Shown: positions 1 through 10,823, counted from the first letter of the stretch. The stretch: 64,000 nucleotides of DNA from Symbiodinium kawagutii (GCA_009767595.1 VSDK01028093.1:82105-146104), one strand, 5' to 3'. A program made the numbers and translations. The notes: a model not told the origin generated them from the sequence alone.

Positions 1-2220
1 GCATTTGTACATGAATATTCAAAGCATATTGCCCACCAGAAACAGCTTGAATTAGTTGGTGGAGCCTACACTTAGAACAAGGACCCCATCAAAGGAAGAA
101 AACACATATGAATGAATACATGGATACCTGGAGTGCATGGAATGTCCCCGATGTTCTGCAATTAAACCGGTTCACTGTTTGGGCAACGGTTCAGATATGT
201 TCAGATGGACATTCTAAGGACTCCAGGATGATCAATTGGAAGCGTGTATGTAGACATTGTGCATTTGTACATGAATATTCAAAGCATATTGCCCACCAGA
301 AACAGCTTGAATTAGTTGGGGGAGCCTACACTTAGAACAAGGACACTATCAAAGGATGAAAACACATACGAATGAATACATGGATACCTGGAGTGCATAG
401 ACTGTCCCCGATGTTCTACATTACACCGGTTCACTTTTTGGGCAACGGTTCAGATATGTTCAGATGGACATTCTAAGAACTCCAGGATGATCAATTAGAA
501 GCATGTATGTGTACATTGTGCATTTGCACACGAATATTCAAAGCAAATTGCCCACCAGAAACAGCTTGAATTAGTTGGGGGAGCCTACGCTTAGAACAAG
601 GACCACTATCAAAGGATGAAAACACATACGAATGAATACATGGATACCTGGAGTGCATAGACTGTCCCCGATGTTCTACATTACACCGGTTCACTTTTTG
701 GGCAACGGTTCAGATATGTTCAGATGGACATTCTAAGAACTCCAGGATGATCAATTAGAAGCATGTATGTGTACATTGTGCATTTGCACACGAATATTCA
801 AAGCAAATTGCCCACCAGAAACAGCTTGAATTAGTTGGGGGAGCCTACGCTTAGAACAAGGACCACTATCAAAGGATGAAAACACATACGAATGAATACA
901 TGGATACCTGGAGTGCATAGACTGTCCCCGATGTTCTACATTACACCGGTTCACTTTTTGGGCAACGGTTCAGATATGTTCAGATGGACATTCTAAGAAC
1001 TCCAGGATGATCAATTAGAAGCATGTATGTGTACATTGTGCATTTGCACACGAATATTCAAAGCAAATTGCCCACCAGAAACAGCTTGAATTAGTTGGGG
1101 GAGCCTACACTTAGAACAAGGACCCCATCAAAGGAAGAAAACACATACGAATGAATGCATGGATACCTGGAGTGCATGGAATGTCCCCGATGTTCTACAT
1201 TACACCGGTTCACTTTTCGGGCCACGGTTCAGATATGTTCAGATGGACATTCTTAAGTACTCCAGGATGATCAAGTAGAAGCATGTATGCAAACATTGTC
1301 CATTTGTACATGAATATTCAAAGCATATTGCCCACCAGAAACAGCTTGAATTAGTTGGGGGAGCCTACACTTAGAACAAGGACCCCATCAAAGGATGAAA
1401 GCACATATGAATGAATGCATGGATACCTGGAGTGCATGGAATGTCCCCGATGTTCTACATTACACCGGTTCACTTTTTGGGCAACGGTTCAGATATGTTC
1501 AGATGGACATTCTAAGTATTTCAGAATGATCAAGTAGAAGCATGTACGTATACATTGTGCATTTGTACGTGAATATTCAAAGCATATTTCCCACCAGAAA
1601 CAGCTTGAATTAGTTGGGGGAGCCTACACTTAGAACAAGGACCCCATCAAAGGATGAAAACACATATGAATGAATACATGGGTACCTGGAGTGCATAGAA
1701 TGTCCCCGATGTTCTACATTACACCGGTTCACTTTTCGGGCAACGGTTCAGATATGTTCAGATGGACATTCTAAGAACTCCAGGATGATCAATTAGAAGC
1801 ATGTATGTATACATTGTGCATGTGTACACGAATATTCAAAGCATATTGCCCACCAGAAACAGCTTGAATTAGTTGGGGGAGCCTACACTTAGAACAAGGA
1901 CCCCATCAAAGGATGAAAACACATACGAATGAATACATGGGTACCTGGAGTGCATAGAATGTCCCCGATGTTCTACATTACACCGGTTCCCTTTTTGGGC
2001 AACGGTTCAGATATGTTCAGATGGACATTCTAAGTGCTCCAGGATGATCAGTTAGAAGCATGTATGTATACATTGTGCATGTGTACACGAATATTCAAAG
2101 CAAATTACCCACCAGAAACAGCTTGAATTAGTTGGGGGAGCCTACACTTAGAACAAGGACCCCATCAGAGGATGAAAACACATGAGTGAATACATGGGTA
2201 CCTGGAGTGCATAGAATGTC
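1..2220. repeat. Satellite array A, about 260-bp unit, 8.5 copies
   Basis: Tandem repeat with unit starts near 1, 261, 520, 780, 1040, 1300, 1559, 1818 and 2077, so the period is 259-260 bp. The array enters from the left window edge and breaks off at about 2220, inside a unit. Units 520-779 and 780-1039 look identical, pointing to recent duplication; the others differ by scattered substitutions and 1-bp indels. Each unit contains CACTTAGAAC or a close variant, plus GATGTTCTACATTACACCGG. Short ORFs inside it, including two identical 67-residue ones on the minus strand, are by-products of the repeat. Confidence 0.95.
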
Positions 2221-3008
2221 CATATAAAAGCAAATGCAATAACATCACAAAGACTCCATAATATAGCCAGTCGGATCGATTTTGATGTCCACCAGAACCT
2301 CCCTGCCCTTGTAGACCCTTCACTTAGAACATCCCCTGCATCTACAGAAACATGCTGAAAAAATCAAACAACATTGAAGCATTCAAAAGAACGTGTAGCA
2401 ACATAAAAAACAAATGACAAAACATAAAAAAGAAAATATAAAAGCAAATGCAATAACATCACGAAGGCTCCATAATATAGCCAGTCGGATCGATTTTGAT
2501 GTCCACCAGAACCTCCCTGCCCTTGTAGACCCTTCACTTAGAACATCCCCTGCATCTACAGAAACATGCTGAAAAAATCAAACAACATTGAAGCATTCAA
2601 AAGAACGTGTAGCAACATAAAAAACAAATGACAAAACATAAAAAAGAAAATATAAAAGCAAATGCAATAACATCACGAAGACTCCATAATATAACCAGTC
2701 GGATCGATTTTGATGTCCACCAAAACCTCCCTGCCCTTGTAGAGCCTTCACTTAGAAAATCCCCTGCATCTACAAAAACATGTTCAAAAGATCAAAAAAC
2801 ATTGAAACATTCAAAAGAACATGTGACAACATAAAAACACAGTAAAACACATAAGAAAGAAAAAATATGAAAGCGAACGCAAGAACATCACAAAGACACA
2901 TAATATAATGAGTCGGAGCAATTTTGATGTCCACCAAAACCTCCCTGCCCTTGTAGAGCCTTCACTTAGAACATCCCCATCATCCCCTGCATCTACAGAA
3001 ACATCTTG
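2221..3008. repeat. Satellite array B, about 214-bp unit, 3.7 copies
   Basis: A second tandem repeat abuts array A directly. Units begin TATAAAAGC near 2223, 2437 and 2651, with a diverged TATGAAAGC copy at 2866, giving periods of 214, 214 and 215 bp. Each unit carries TTTTGATGTCCACCA and CTTCACTTAGAACATC. The last unit is the most diverged and ends in GCATCTACAGAAACATCTTG. Apart from the CACTTAGAAC box the unit is unrelated to array A. No coding potential is evident. Confidence 0.93.
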
Positions 3009-3042
3009 AAAACCCTGGGAATATTGCGTTTTCGGATTTTGG

Positions 3043-3137
3043 GATGTTCTAAGTGAAGGATCGGTGTTCTAAGTGAAGGATCGCCTCGTGTACTCTGACG
3101 CCTCGAAATTTTTTCCGAACGACGTTCTAAGTGAATG
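3043..3137. repeat. Inverted copies of the satellite CACTTAGAAC box
   Basis: GATGTTCTAAGTGAAG at 3043-3058 is the exact reverse complement of CTTCACTTAGAACATC at 2960-2975 in the last unit of array B. Two further copies in the same inverted orientation lie near 3064-3080 and 3123-3135. The box therefore faces itself across about 70 bp and could form a stem of 16 bp. Function unknown. Confidence 0.8.
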
Positions 3138-4281
3138 TCTGGCGGTATAATGTCCTGAGCCCAATTCAAACCATCCATGGACCTCAAGGACCCCCAAAGT
3201 CCTGCTGCAAAGAGATATGCCAATGCTTCTTCCCAAGATCCTGCCCAACGGACGCTCTTGGGTTAGGCTATCACTGAGGCCCCACCCTGGACAAGCTGAA
3301 TCCCAATGTGACAGTTGTACTGGTCTTCCATGTGGAGGGTGATCCTGAAAAAATCAATCAGAAAAAAAAAGGAAGATTGACCCGACATCATCAAGTTACA
3401 AACCCATTGGGCCCATCCAAAATCCCACAGGATATGCCCTTAACAACGTGGTATGCGCTCAACAAGGTGGGCCTCACGTCACCATCCCCAAGCCATGGGG
3501 CAAACCCTAACAACCAGCTGACTTGGTCCTGCAGCAGAGATGCTCAAACTCCATGTGACCAAATCAGGCGAGATCCTGACACCGGCGGTACATGCGGCAC
3601 GGCAATGCCTCTATGAGGTCCCCATAGTAGGCATCGTAGGCCCTTGTTCTTCATCAGCCCCAGAAGCTTCCGGGGCATAAAGAACACTTGATGTCGAGGC
3701 AAGGTGCGTGTGTAAAAATCGGCCTGTGAAAGAAATACATCCCTCTCTCTCTCCCTCTCCATCGTACATCCCTCTACAACACTGCATCCGCCATCATTGA
3801 TACTGCGTCCCTGATACTGCGTCCATGTGTGTGTGTGTGTTTGATATCATGAGTTGGTTGCACCCCGCAAGGCCCACAGGGACCGTCACATGTGACCAGG
3901 ACGAAACCAAAGAACCTGGAATTCATCAAAAACCATGCTTAACAAATTGCATCAATAGCCAAGAACAATGTGTGTTGAGCACGCGGTCAAGCAACCAAAC
4001 ACCCCACCCAGCAATCATGAAAAAGTACCAAGTACTAGTACCAACCACTAATCAACCCCTATTGCCGGTCCTTAAGCAATTTTCAATAGTCATGAATGGT
4101 TCAATTTAGCCATTAATCGACCATCAATTGACCATCCTGACCATGAAATCCACCGAACCCGCCCCAAAAAAGTATAGGTAACCATCCAGGCACCATAAAA
4201 AGTCAGTGGGGCAAGTTGTGGGTAACCATCCTGCGCCCCCAGCTGACCCCAAATCTGCCGTTGCCCAACGACTCGTGGCAC
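3138..4281. other. Spacer without a convincing gene
   Basis: No ORF here shows domain features. Small repeats are visible: a CT-rich tract near 3741-3762, a short duplication of GATACTGCGTCC and a GT run near 3799-3841. A plus-strand stretch around 3283-3360 reads as a plausible peptide but has no splice support. Confidence 0.5.
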
Positions 4282-4374
4282 CTGCGGGCCCACATCGCAT
4301 CGTGAACCCGCGCGACCGGAGGTCGATGGGTCAAAAGGCAGTTGAAAGAAATGACGTCGCAGCCGAGGCCGCGC
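4282..4374 (-). CDS. PPR-like exon (pentatricopeptide repeat gene, downstream part)
   Basis: Read on the minus strand after a TTGCCCAG acceptor, the frame gives GCDVISFNCLL, the usual first-helix signature of a PPR motif, and continues to a CGCAG/GTGCCA donor. The exon is 93 bp. It lies downstream of the exons at 5277-5333 and 4761-4824 on the same strand. The reading phase does not connect directly to the exon at 4761-4824, so a small exon may be missing or one boundary is wrong. PPR proteins bind RNA, usually in organelles; that role is inferred from the family. Confidence 0.5.
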
Positions 4375-4760
4375 CTGGGCAACGGAAGGCAGGAGCTGTG
4401 ACCTGGAGCTGTGACCCGTGGTTTGGATGGAGCCAAACGGGGGTTAGCTATGAATAGCTATGAGGGACCCACCAAGCAACCTGACTCATAGAGGTGTAAG
4501 CAACCAAAGGAAGGGTCTCTTAGGGTAGCTACGATCCATGATCTGGAGCTATGAATAGCTATGATATCTGTTCCCATCCATGGCGCTCAGCAACTGATAT
4601 CTGTTTACATCAATCAGGATGCAAACTGAAGGCTAGACACACAGCCCCACCTTAAGGGCGACTTCGGGACAGTCAACCCCAGACTTTCGTAGGGCTTCCT
4701 TCACTTCTCTGAGGATGTGGGATCAATGGGGTGAAGCCCCAAGGGATCCTCCCCTTCCAC

Positions 4761-4824
4761 AGGGGCCGCGCCTTCCTTCCAGCTCGTCCAAAACACCCAA
4801 GGCTTGCTCCCAGTCAGGTGCTGC
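4761..4824 (-). CDS. PPR-like exon, second helix of a repeat
   Basis: After a TTTTTCCAG acceptor the frame gives AAPDWEQALGVLDELEG, a typical PPR second helix (W..AL..L..L). It begins in phase 0, and the upstream exon 5277-5333 ends in phase 0. Joining them yields LNSCIK followed by AAPDWEQAL, one continuous PPR motif. This agreement of phase and motif is the main support for both exons. The 3' limit, at a GT after GRRGP, is less certain. Confidence 0.6.
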
Positions 4825-5276
4825 CTGGAAAAAGGCCAAGGGCCCACAGTGGGGAATATTCGAATCTCTAATGATCAAGCATTAAGGTACTGAAACACAT
4901 CTACGAATTTATTCGTGGCAACCTGGTACTGAAATCAATTTCAAACAGATCTACTAATCTATTACGGTACTGGAATCTCTCTCTCTCTCCTCTCTCCAGC
5001 GCCATCAGTCTTAGAGGGGACACGAAATGAACAGCTCAGCAGGAGCTCAACTTCAAGGTACTGAAGTACATCTACAAGTACTATATAATTAACAGTGGCA
5101 ACAGTGTCAATGAAAGTGAAGCGAAATCTGGGGTGGTCTACTTGTCAGGAAGAGTGTGTGATTGCTTCGAAGCGCCTCTCACCAAAACTACGGGTGCTAC
5201 CAGCCACTGCCACCAACGAGCCCAACAAGCATGGCAGCCCCTTTCGACCGGTGTGGCGGGCAGCTCCTAGGCGAAC
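4825..5276. other. PPR intron
   Basis: Minus-strand intron between the exons at 5277-5333 and 4761-4824. It contains a TC run near 4977-4999 and repeated TACTGAA words. No other feature seen. Confidence 0.45.
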
Positions 5277-5333
5277 CTTGATGCAGCTGTTCAAGCTCAC
5301 CACGGTGGGCTCCAAGTTTCGACCATACATCTC
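5277..5333 (-). CDS. PPR-like exon immediately beside the retrotransposon
   Basis: A 57-bp minus-strand exon: acceptor GGCGGCCAG, coding EMYGRNLEPTVVSLNSCIK, donor AAG/GTTCGC. EPTVVSLNSCIK is a PPR first helix. The exon is in phase 0 at both ends. It fits the exon at 18105-18197, which lies on the other side of the retrotransposon: the joined peptide runs QHME-EMYGRNLEPTVV, placing the two PPR starts 37 residues apart. The retrotransposon junction lies only 43 bp upstream of the acceptor, and one copy of the flanking 30-bp repeat occupies most of that gap. Confidence 0.65.
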
Positions 5334-5346
5334 CTGGCCGCCAGGG

Positions 5347-5376
5347 GAATTCAAGGAATGGATGGGTTGGTGGTGG
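5347..5376. repeat. Left copy of 30-bp direct repeat flanking the retrotransposon (probable target-site duplication)
   Basis: This 30-bp stretch, starting GAATTCAAGG and ending TTGGTGGTGG, is repeated perfectly at 16543-16572. The copies enclose both ORFs. A duplication of this kind is expected from target-primed insertion of a LINE, although 30 bp is at the long end. Beyond the repeat the flanks stay weakly similar for about 10 bp, so the exact right edge of this copy is slightly ambiguous. Confidence 0.8.
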
Positions 5377-5453
5377 CTCATGGTAGCTTTTGGGCTCAGG
5401 CCTCCTAGCTCTGGCATTGCCGGATAGTGTGGGGGTCGCAAACTGACTGAGCC

Positions 5454-8400
5454 ATGGCATCTTTCACACCTGGAGATATTCTTAACGAGGCAACGAAGCA
5501 ATTTGTTCTGGATTCATCCATTTGCCCCTGCATACGGAGATGCTCATGTCTTGTGCAAAATTTGACCGTGATTAGCATGTCTCCATCATCAGTGCGACTT
5601 CAGGGTCAAGTGGCAGGAAGTGATTTGATCACTGACTATGGTTTCATGTGTTGTCATCCTCAACATTCCCAATGTGCACACGACTTGGAATCAGCGATCA
5701 CTCTGGTGATCACCATGTCACAATGGAACCTGGTTGGACAACATGTGAAGGAACTGTTGATCATCAATGCGGAGCTACATGTGGGTGTGAACTGTACACT
5801 TTACACAAACTGTAGTGATGCAGGTGTCATGCCACTTCCCAAAGACCGAAACAAACCTATGGATTGTGCTGGGCTTCATTGCTTTGAATTGTTCTCTGGA
5901 GCATTCAGTGGATGGAGCCATGTCCTTACCACATTGCAACGGATGGGACATAGCATCACCAATCTATGCTCTGTTGATTGGGACGCTGATTGCCAGGAAG
6001 CGTTTGTGAAGACACATGGTGTCACATTGGCTTTCGGACCGCAGAACTTCAATACCAATGATGATTCCTTGAATGAACCAATCCATGTTCAGGCTAATGT
6101 AGTAGACCCGGCATGGTATCACCTGCTTGGAATGCACCGGTTTGATTTTGCAGTCATCAGCCCACCATGTCCCCCTTGGTCTTGCATGAACCAGGGAGGT
6201 GGTCTATTCAAGAAGGATGGGAAGTTTCTTCCCATTGCGTGGGCACTCATTGCATTTGTCAGGCCGGCCGTAGTCATCATGGAAATGGTGTCGAACATCG
6301 TCAATCATGAACATTGGCATATCATTCGTGCTTTCATTGTGAGTCTCGGTTACCATGTCAAGTGGTGCGAATGCATGGAACTGGCACAACTCATCCCCCA
6401 GCGTAGAGATCGTTTGATTTTGGTGGCAATTGACCAACGTGTTGATCATCTTTCGAGCCATAGGTGCGCCAAGTGGCTGATCAATGATGGACCAACATTG
6501 CTGAATCGACAGATACTTATGCCATTGCAACATCCATGGGATGATGAAACCAAGGTGACAGATGAAATGCTTCAAATGTATCTGGACCCCAACTTGATGC
6601 CAACTTGGACCTCAGGGAAGAATGGTTCCAACAAGCGAACAAAAGCAGATGTCCTGGGGTACCGCTTGAGATCTCCCAACTCTGTTTTCGGATGTATTTT
6701 GACAACATATGGGAAGGCTCATCTCATGGATCGAAGGCTTCTGGAAGCTGGAGGACTTCTAGGTACATTGCTGCTGGAATCAGATGGAGTACGTTTTCTA
6801 CAACTTCCTGAAATCCTAGCACTGTTCGCACCGACCAATGCAACATGGTTGCCTGCAGACATCGCATTGGCAACACGTCATCTCGGAAATGCAATCAGCA
6901 TCCCACATGCGGCCATTGGAATTGTCAATGCTTTGGGATTCCTATATGAAGATCAAACCATGGTTGAAACGGTTGAATTGTTTGATCGCATCCTTCAGCA
7001 GCGAATCCATGGTGGGAACATGACGTGTGAAATGCATCTTGATGGCTTTCTCTTCAGACAGGGGGATCACACCATTCCACCAACCATCCCCATGCATCAA
7101 TTTGGAGAGGTTTGCTTTCATCATGGGCCAGAAGTGGTCAAGATTCAAATGGAATTTGGAACCGATCCACGAGAGGCCTTGAAGGTGTTTTCAGGCAAGC
7201 AGGATGTTGGATCACTGATTTTGCAATCATCCAAACAAAGATCATTTTCCATGCCACTGCCGGTTGATTTTGTCGTGCGTGATCCTCTCATGCATTTGCA
7301 TACGTCCGTGCATCTTCGACTCAACATCCGACCAAGCGATTTTTTGCCAGGTATGTCACAGCATCCGATTGTGATAATCTTGACAAAGGACCATGTCATT
7401 GCTATTCAACACCATGTGAGCATGACATTCCAAGATGTTTCGCATGTCATTGGTCATTTTGGAACGGACTTTGAAGGCATGACTCTCACTGACTCCATCG
7501 GCAGACCCTTTGCTTCGAGCATGTTGGTGGCATCATGCACTTTAGGACTGAGGTCACCGATATCACCATTGCCAACGGATGTTCTGGATTCGATGCAAGT
7601 TATGCACAATCTTGAAGGTATCAAGTTGCAAGTTTCGGAGAGAAATTGTCACGACGTGATTGACTTCATGATCCAGAGTGGTTTGCTTGAAATGATTCAT
7701 GTTTTTGGGTGGATGCTGGTGAAACCCATTGCACATGCTGATGATGACATCAATGTGGGATTGCTCCTCATTCCCAAACATTCGCATTACAGAGTTACTC
7801 AAGATGATCTGACAAACATGTTACTCTTGCATTCCTTCGTGTTTCAATTGCACATCATGACATTGAGCGGACCAACATGTAATGTGACTTGTCGATTCAA
7901 ATTGTTTGATCGTTGGATTTGGAAGGGGGATATTCATTCTTCACAATGTCTACGTCCTATCCTTGATGCTTGGCAGAAATCTTCGCGAGTGTTTCAAAGC
8001 ACGAATGAGATTCGTTTCCTGGTGGATGGAAACCATGTTGCGCCCAATGCTCCAATCATTTCACAGTGTCCATCACACGACATGAGTCTTCCATCACTTG
8101 ACATTCACATTGTCCTGGCTCAACATGGAGGAGGACCTGTTGACCTGAGACCGGCCGTCAGAAGAACATTTTCCCTTCATGACGAACCCCAACGGATGAA
8201 CCGATCCGTTGAGCTTCCAGAAACCACTCATGCAGAAGGTGCACTGACACATCTCCTTGAGACGTGGCTTCGCATGCCCAAACAAATTGACCACATTGAT
8301 CTGTCAAGATTTTTGGAACTGGAATTTTTGATCGATGATGGGGTGATTTCATTTGCAGGAGGGTTCATGGAACTGATGCACCTCAATGAGATCTTTCAAA

Positions 8401-10823
8401 GAACTGGATTGGAACGGATCTTCTTCCAGGCAGGATTCTTGGTAGCGTGCCAATACTTGGAATTTGATGAGCCTGCAGAGATTCGGATCTTGATATTTCC
8501 ACGTTCTCAGGTGAGATCCGTGAGCTGTGAATTGTTGCGTACACTTATCAAGATTGCATTCGTTTCGTTGGGATTTCCACGGCCCGTTGAATCAACAGAA
8601 GGTATTGTGAACATCAGATTCAAATGGGAGAACAGTATCATCTGGCAAGGTCGTGTTTTCAGAAACACATTGATGTCGGACTTCTTTGATGCTTATGACC
8701 AGGCTTCCCATTTGGTTAATCACATGACACCGACCCGGTTGATTGCTCGTGGAAAAATGTGTATCAATGAATTTCCTATCAGGCACTATGTGAACTTGGA
8801 TCCAGATCAATGCACAACCATTCATTTCATTGCACCGTTACGTGGTGGAGGACCGGGTCCCAATGACCCTCATCATGATGCCAAGCATGTACTTGCGACA
8901 TGTTTGATTCAAGAAGGTGCTGATTTGAAGGCCACGGATAAATTCGTGGATGAACTTATCCCTGATTCGGCAATGAATGCATGCAAACCAAAGCAAAACC
9001 ATGCCAAAGTTCTCAACATCAAGCGGTTGGCGCAGAAGCTCAAGATCCAAACACCTGATACAGATGCACAGGCCAAACGAGCCCATCAGAAGATCCAAGA
9101 CAGATCACGAAATATGCAAGAAGGCCAAGACATTGGCAATCTGCCGAAACACTTGATTGTGAAACCTGGCTTCTTTGCAAATCAGGATAACACATCGTGC
9201 CCTCAACTCCAATCATTGACTCCGAACACAACAGGAATCATTTTGATGAATGCTTCAGAAGCAGTTCCTTGGCTTGAGAAACCACAGATCATTAGTCAAG
9301 ACGAGTTGGGTGCAGTGGTGCTTGGCAAATGCCGATGCACTGATCGGACGCAATGTGTTGATGTCACAGTGCCGGTCCACACGTCGCAAGGCCAACCCAT
9401 GATCATTAGTGCAGTGCTTCATCAGCTGGGTGCCAAGCATGTGAAGGTTCCAAGAGATGACAACATTGACATGCCGGTCACGGATACCATGGTCCTATCC
9501 ATCACTGCATATCGTGAGGAGATGGGTGAAGCTTCATGGAAACTACTATGTGATTCTCCGATCAGATACTGCATGAAGTCTCTACAAGTTGGTGATGAAC
9601 CCCTGACTTTGGTGGCACCTCCCTGGGGACGATCCTTTCAACTGAACCGTGCCACCGTGATGCCAGACAAAGCATTCTCATTTCAATTTCATTGTCGAAT
9701 TGCAAAATGTGACCTCCATCGGGCTATGCGCGCTTCCGGCCTTGGAGGATTGTATGTGGTTCCCAAAAATGGTTTGAAGCAGGTTCATGGTGATTTTGCC
9801 ATCGTCTGGCTGAATGTCAGCATCGTAGAACTGCAGAAACAAGCCGCAAGTTTCTCAGATCACAAGGGGATGGTTCGTGGAAACAAATCTGGCGAACACA
9901 TCTCAAGAGGACTTCGCTTTGCCAAAGATTCTTTTGCAGCTGCCTGGAACAAACTGAAGCCAAATGAGCCATTGCCGTCACAGATTGCAGCTTTGGTCTT
10001 ATTCAAGCTTTCACCTACACCGGTAGGGGCTTCTGCAGAACAGATCATGAAATTTTTCGAGACAAACAACATCACTGCAAGACCAGTTCGGTCTCTTGCA
10101 TCAACGGTATGGCTTTGTGGTGCGGAAGCCAAATTTGAGGCAGAGTTCTTGTCATGGAACTCACAGATGATGTTGGTCAAATGGCTTCCCAAAAAAGAAA
10201 CCTCCAGTGGAATCTTCATTGCAGGAAAGCCATCGCCGAAATTCATGAAATCCATGGGCAAGAGTCAAGCAGAAGAAATCATTGCAACAGCATCAGATCC
10301 ATGGGCTGCAGCCAGAGAGATCTATGGAAATTGCTTCATCAACCAACAAGTTTCCACCACTGCATCCGGATCAGGAACCGCAGCTCGTAAACCAGATGCG
10401 CCCATTGAGGATCGTTTTCGTGCACAAGATGAAAATCTTCAGCAGTTCAAAGATTCGAGCAAAAAAGAGATCGACAGATTGCAGTCAAATGTGGAGGCTT
10501 TGCAAACCCAATTGCAGGCAACAAATCAGAAAATTGACACACAGGTACATGAAGTCCAGAAAGAGTTTCAAGCTGTCCGTGCCGAGACTGCGGAACAATT
10601 CAAGAGCATGCAGACATCATTCCAAACGAGTCTGGATCAATCAATTCACAAGCAAGACACACATCTCAATACACAGTTTGCAGAGTTGAAAGCCTTGATC
10701 ATGGCACAGAATGCAAGGCCAATCAAAACACAGGAGCCAGACCCAAAGCGGGTCAAGGGTGAAACGCCTCGTGACAAATCGTCCAGTGGCAAAGAAGGAA
10801 ATGGAAATGATGATGATTTGTGA
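5454..10823 (+). CDS. Retrotransposon ORF1: C5-cytosine DNA methyltransferase fused to duplicated unknown domain and coiled coil
   Basis: The 1789-residue product starts at an ATG in a GCCATGG context, six bases after an in-frame TGA. A full set of C5-methyltransferase motifs is visible: motif I ELFSGAFSG (about residues 145-153), motif IV SPPCPPWS with the catalytic Cys at 239, motif VI as EMV (Glu277), motif VIII QRRDR (316-320), a motif IX-like LQLPEILALF (449-458), and motif X LGNAISIP near 477-484. The target-recognition region would lie between about 325 and 445. Known enzymes of this family methylate the C5 of cytosine in DNA using S-adenosylmethionine. Residues of about 660-1135 contain two related segments, each ending in a GGGP run (892-895 and 1131-1134). 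A CRCTDRTQC segment lies near 1288. A long coiled coil (about 1675-1760) and a basic then acidic tail close the protein. It probably packages or escorts the element RNA as other LINE ORF1 proteins do, and may also methylate the new DNA copy; the last point is inference. Confidence 0.88.
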   Translation: MASFTPGDILNEATKQFVLDSSICPCIRRCSCLVQNLTVISMSPSSVRLQGQVAGSDLITDYGFMCCHPQHSQCAHDLESAITLVITMSQWNLVGQHVKELLIINAELHVGVNCTLYTNCSDAGVMPLPKDRNKPMDCAGLHCFELFSGAFSGWSHVLTTLQRMGHSITNLCSVDWDADCQEAFVKTHGVTLAFGPQNFNTNDDSLNEPIHVQANVVDPAWYHLLGMHRFDFAVISPPCPPWSCMNQGGGLFKKDGKFLPIAWALIAFVRPAVVIMEMVSNIVNHEHWHIIRAFIVSLGYHVKWCECMELAQLIPQRRDRLILVAIDQRVDHLSSHRCAKWLINDGPTLLNRQILMPLQHPWDDETKVTDEMLQMYLDPNLMPTWTSGKNGSNKRTKADVLGYRLRSPNSVFGCILTTYGKAHLMDRRLLEAGGLLGTLLLESDGVRFLQLPEILALFAPTNATWLPADIALATRHLGNAISIPHAAIGIVNALGFLYEDQTMVETVELFDRILQQRIHGGNMTCEMHLDGFLFRQGDHTIPPTIPMHQFGEVCFHHGPEVVKIQMEFGTDPREALKVFSGKQDVGSLILQSSKQRSFSMPLPVDFVVRDPLMHLHTSVHLRLNIRPSDFLPGMSQHPIVIILTKDHVIAIQHHVSMTFQDVSHVIGHFGTDFEGMTLTDSIGRPFASSMLVASCTLGLRSPISPLPTDVLDSMQVMHNLEGIKLQVSERNCHDVIDFMIQSGLLEMIHVFGWMLVKPIAHADDDINVGLLLIPKHSHYRVTQDDLTNMLLLHSFVFQLHIMTLSGPTCNVTCRFKLFDRWIWKGDIHSSQCLRPILDAWQKSSRVFQSTNEIRFLVDGNHVAPNAPIISQCPSHDMSLPSLDIHIVLAQHGGGPVDLRPAVRRTFSLHDEPQRMNRSVELPETTHAEGALTHLLETWLRMPKQIDHIDLSRFLELEFLIDDGVISFAGGFMELMHLNEIFQRTGLERIFFQAGFLVACQYLEFDEPAEIRILIFPRSQVRSVSCELLRTLIKIAFVSLGFPRPVESTEGIVNIRFKWENSIIWQGRVFRNTLMSDFFDAYDQASHLVNHMTPTRLIARGKMCINEFPIRHYVNLDPDQCTTIHFIAPLRGGGPGPNDPHHDAKHVLATCLIQEGADLKATDKFVDELIPDSAMNACKPKQNHAKVLNIKRLAQKLKIQTPDTDAQAKRAHQKIQDRSRNMQEGQDIGNLPKHLIVKPGFFANQDNTSCPQLQSLTPNTTGIILMNASEAVPWLEKPQIISQDELGAVVLGKCRCTDRTQCVDVTVPVHTSQGQPMIISAVLHQLGAKHVKVPRDDNIDMPVTDTMVLSITAYREEMGEASWKLLCDSPIRYCMKSLQVGDEPLTLVAPPWGRSFQLNRATVMPDKAFSFQFHCRIAKCDLHRAMRASGLGGLYVVPKNGLKQVHGDFAIVWLNVSIVELQKQAASFSDHKGMVRGNKSGEHISRGLRFAKDSFAAAWNKLKPNEPLPSQIAALVLFKLSPTPVGASAEQIMKFFETNNITARPVRSLASTVWLCGAEAKFEAEFLSWNSQMMLVKWLPKKETSSGIFIAGKPSPKFMKSMGKSQAEEIIATASDPWAAAREIYGNCFINQQVSTTASGSGTAARKPDAPIEDRFRAQDENLQQFKDSSKKEIDRLQSNVEALQTQLQATNQKIDTQVHEVQKEFQAVRAETAEQFKSMQTSFQTSLDQSIHKQDTHLNTQFAELKALIMAQNARPIKTQEPDPKRVKGETPRDKSSSGKEGNGNDDDL

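Noticed and set aside
491-954. Two identical 67-codon minus-strand ORFs
   Set aside because: They are the same sequence in two identical satellite units, with no coding bias or domain.
1-3008. Possible CRISPR-like array
   Set aside because: Repeats are long contiguous satellite units without unique spacers of constant size, in a eukaryotic context.
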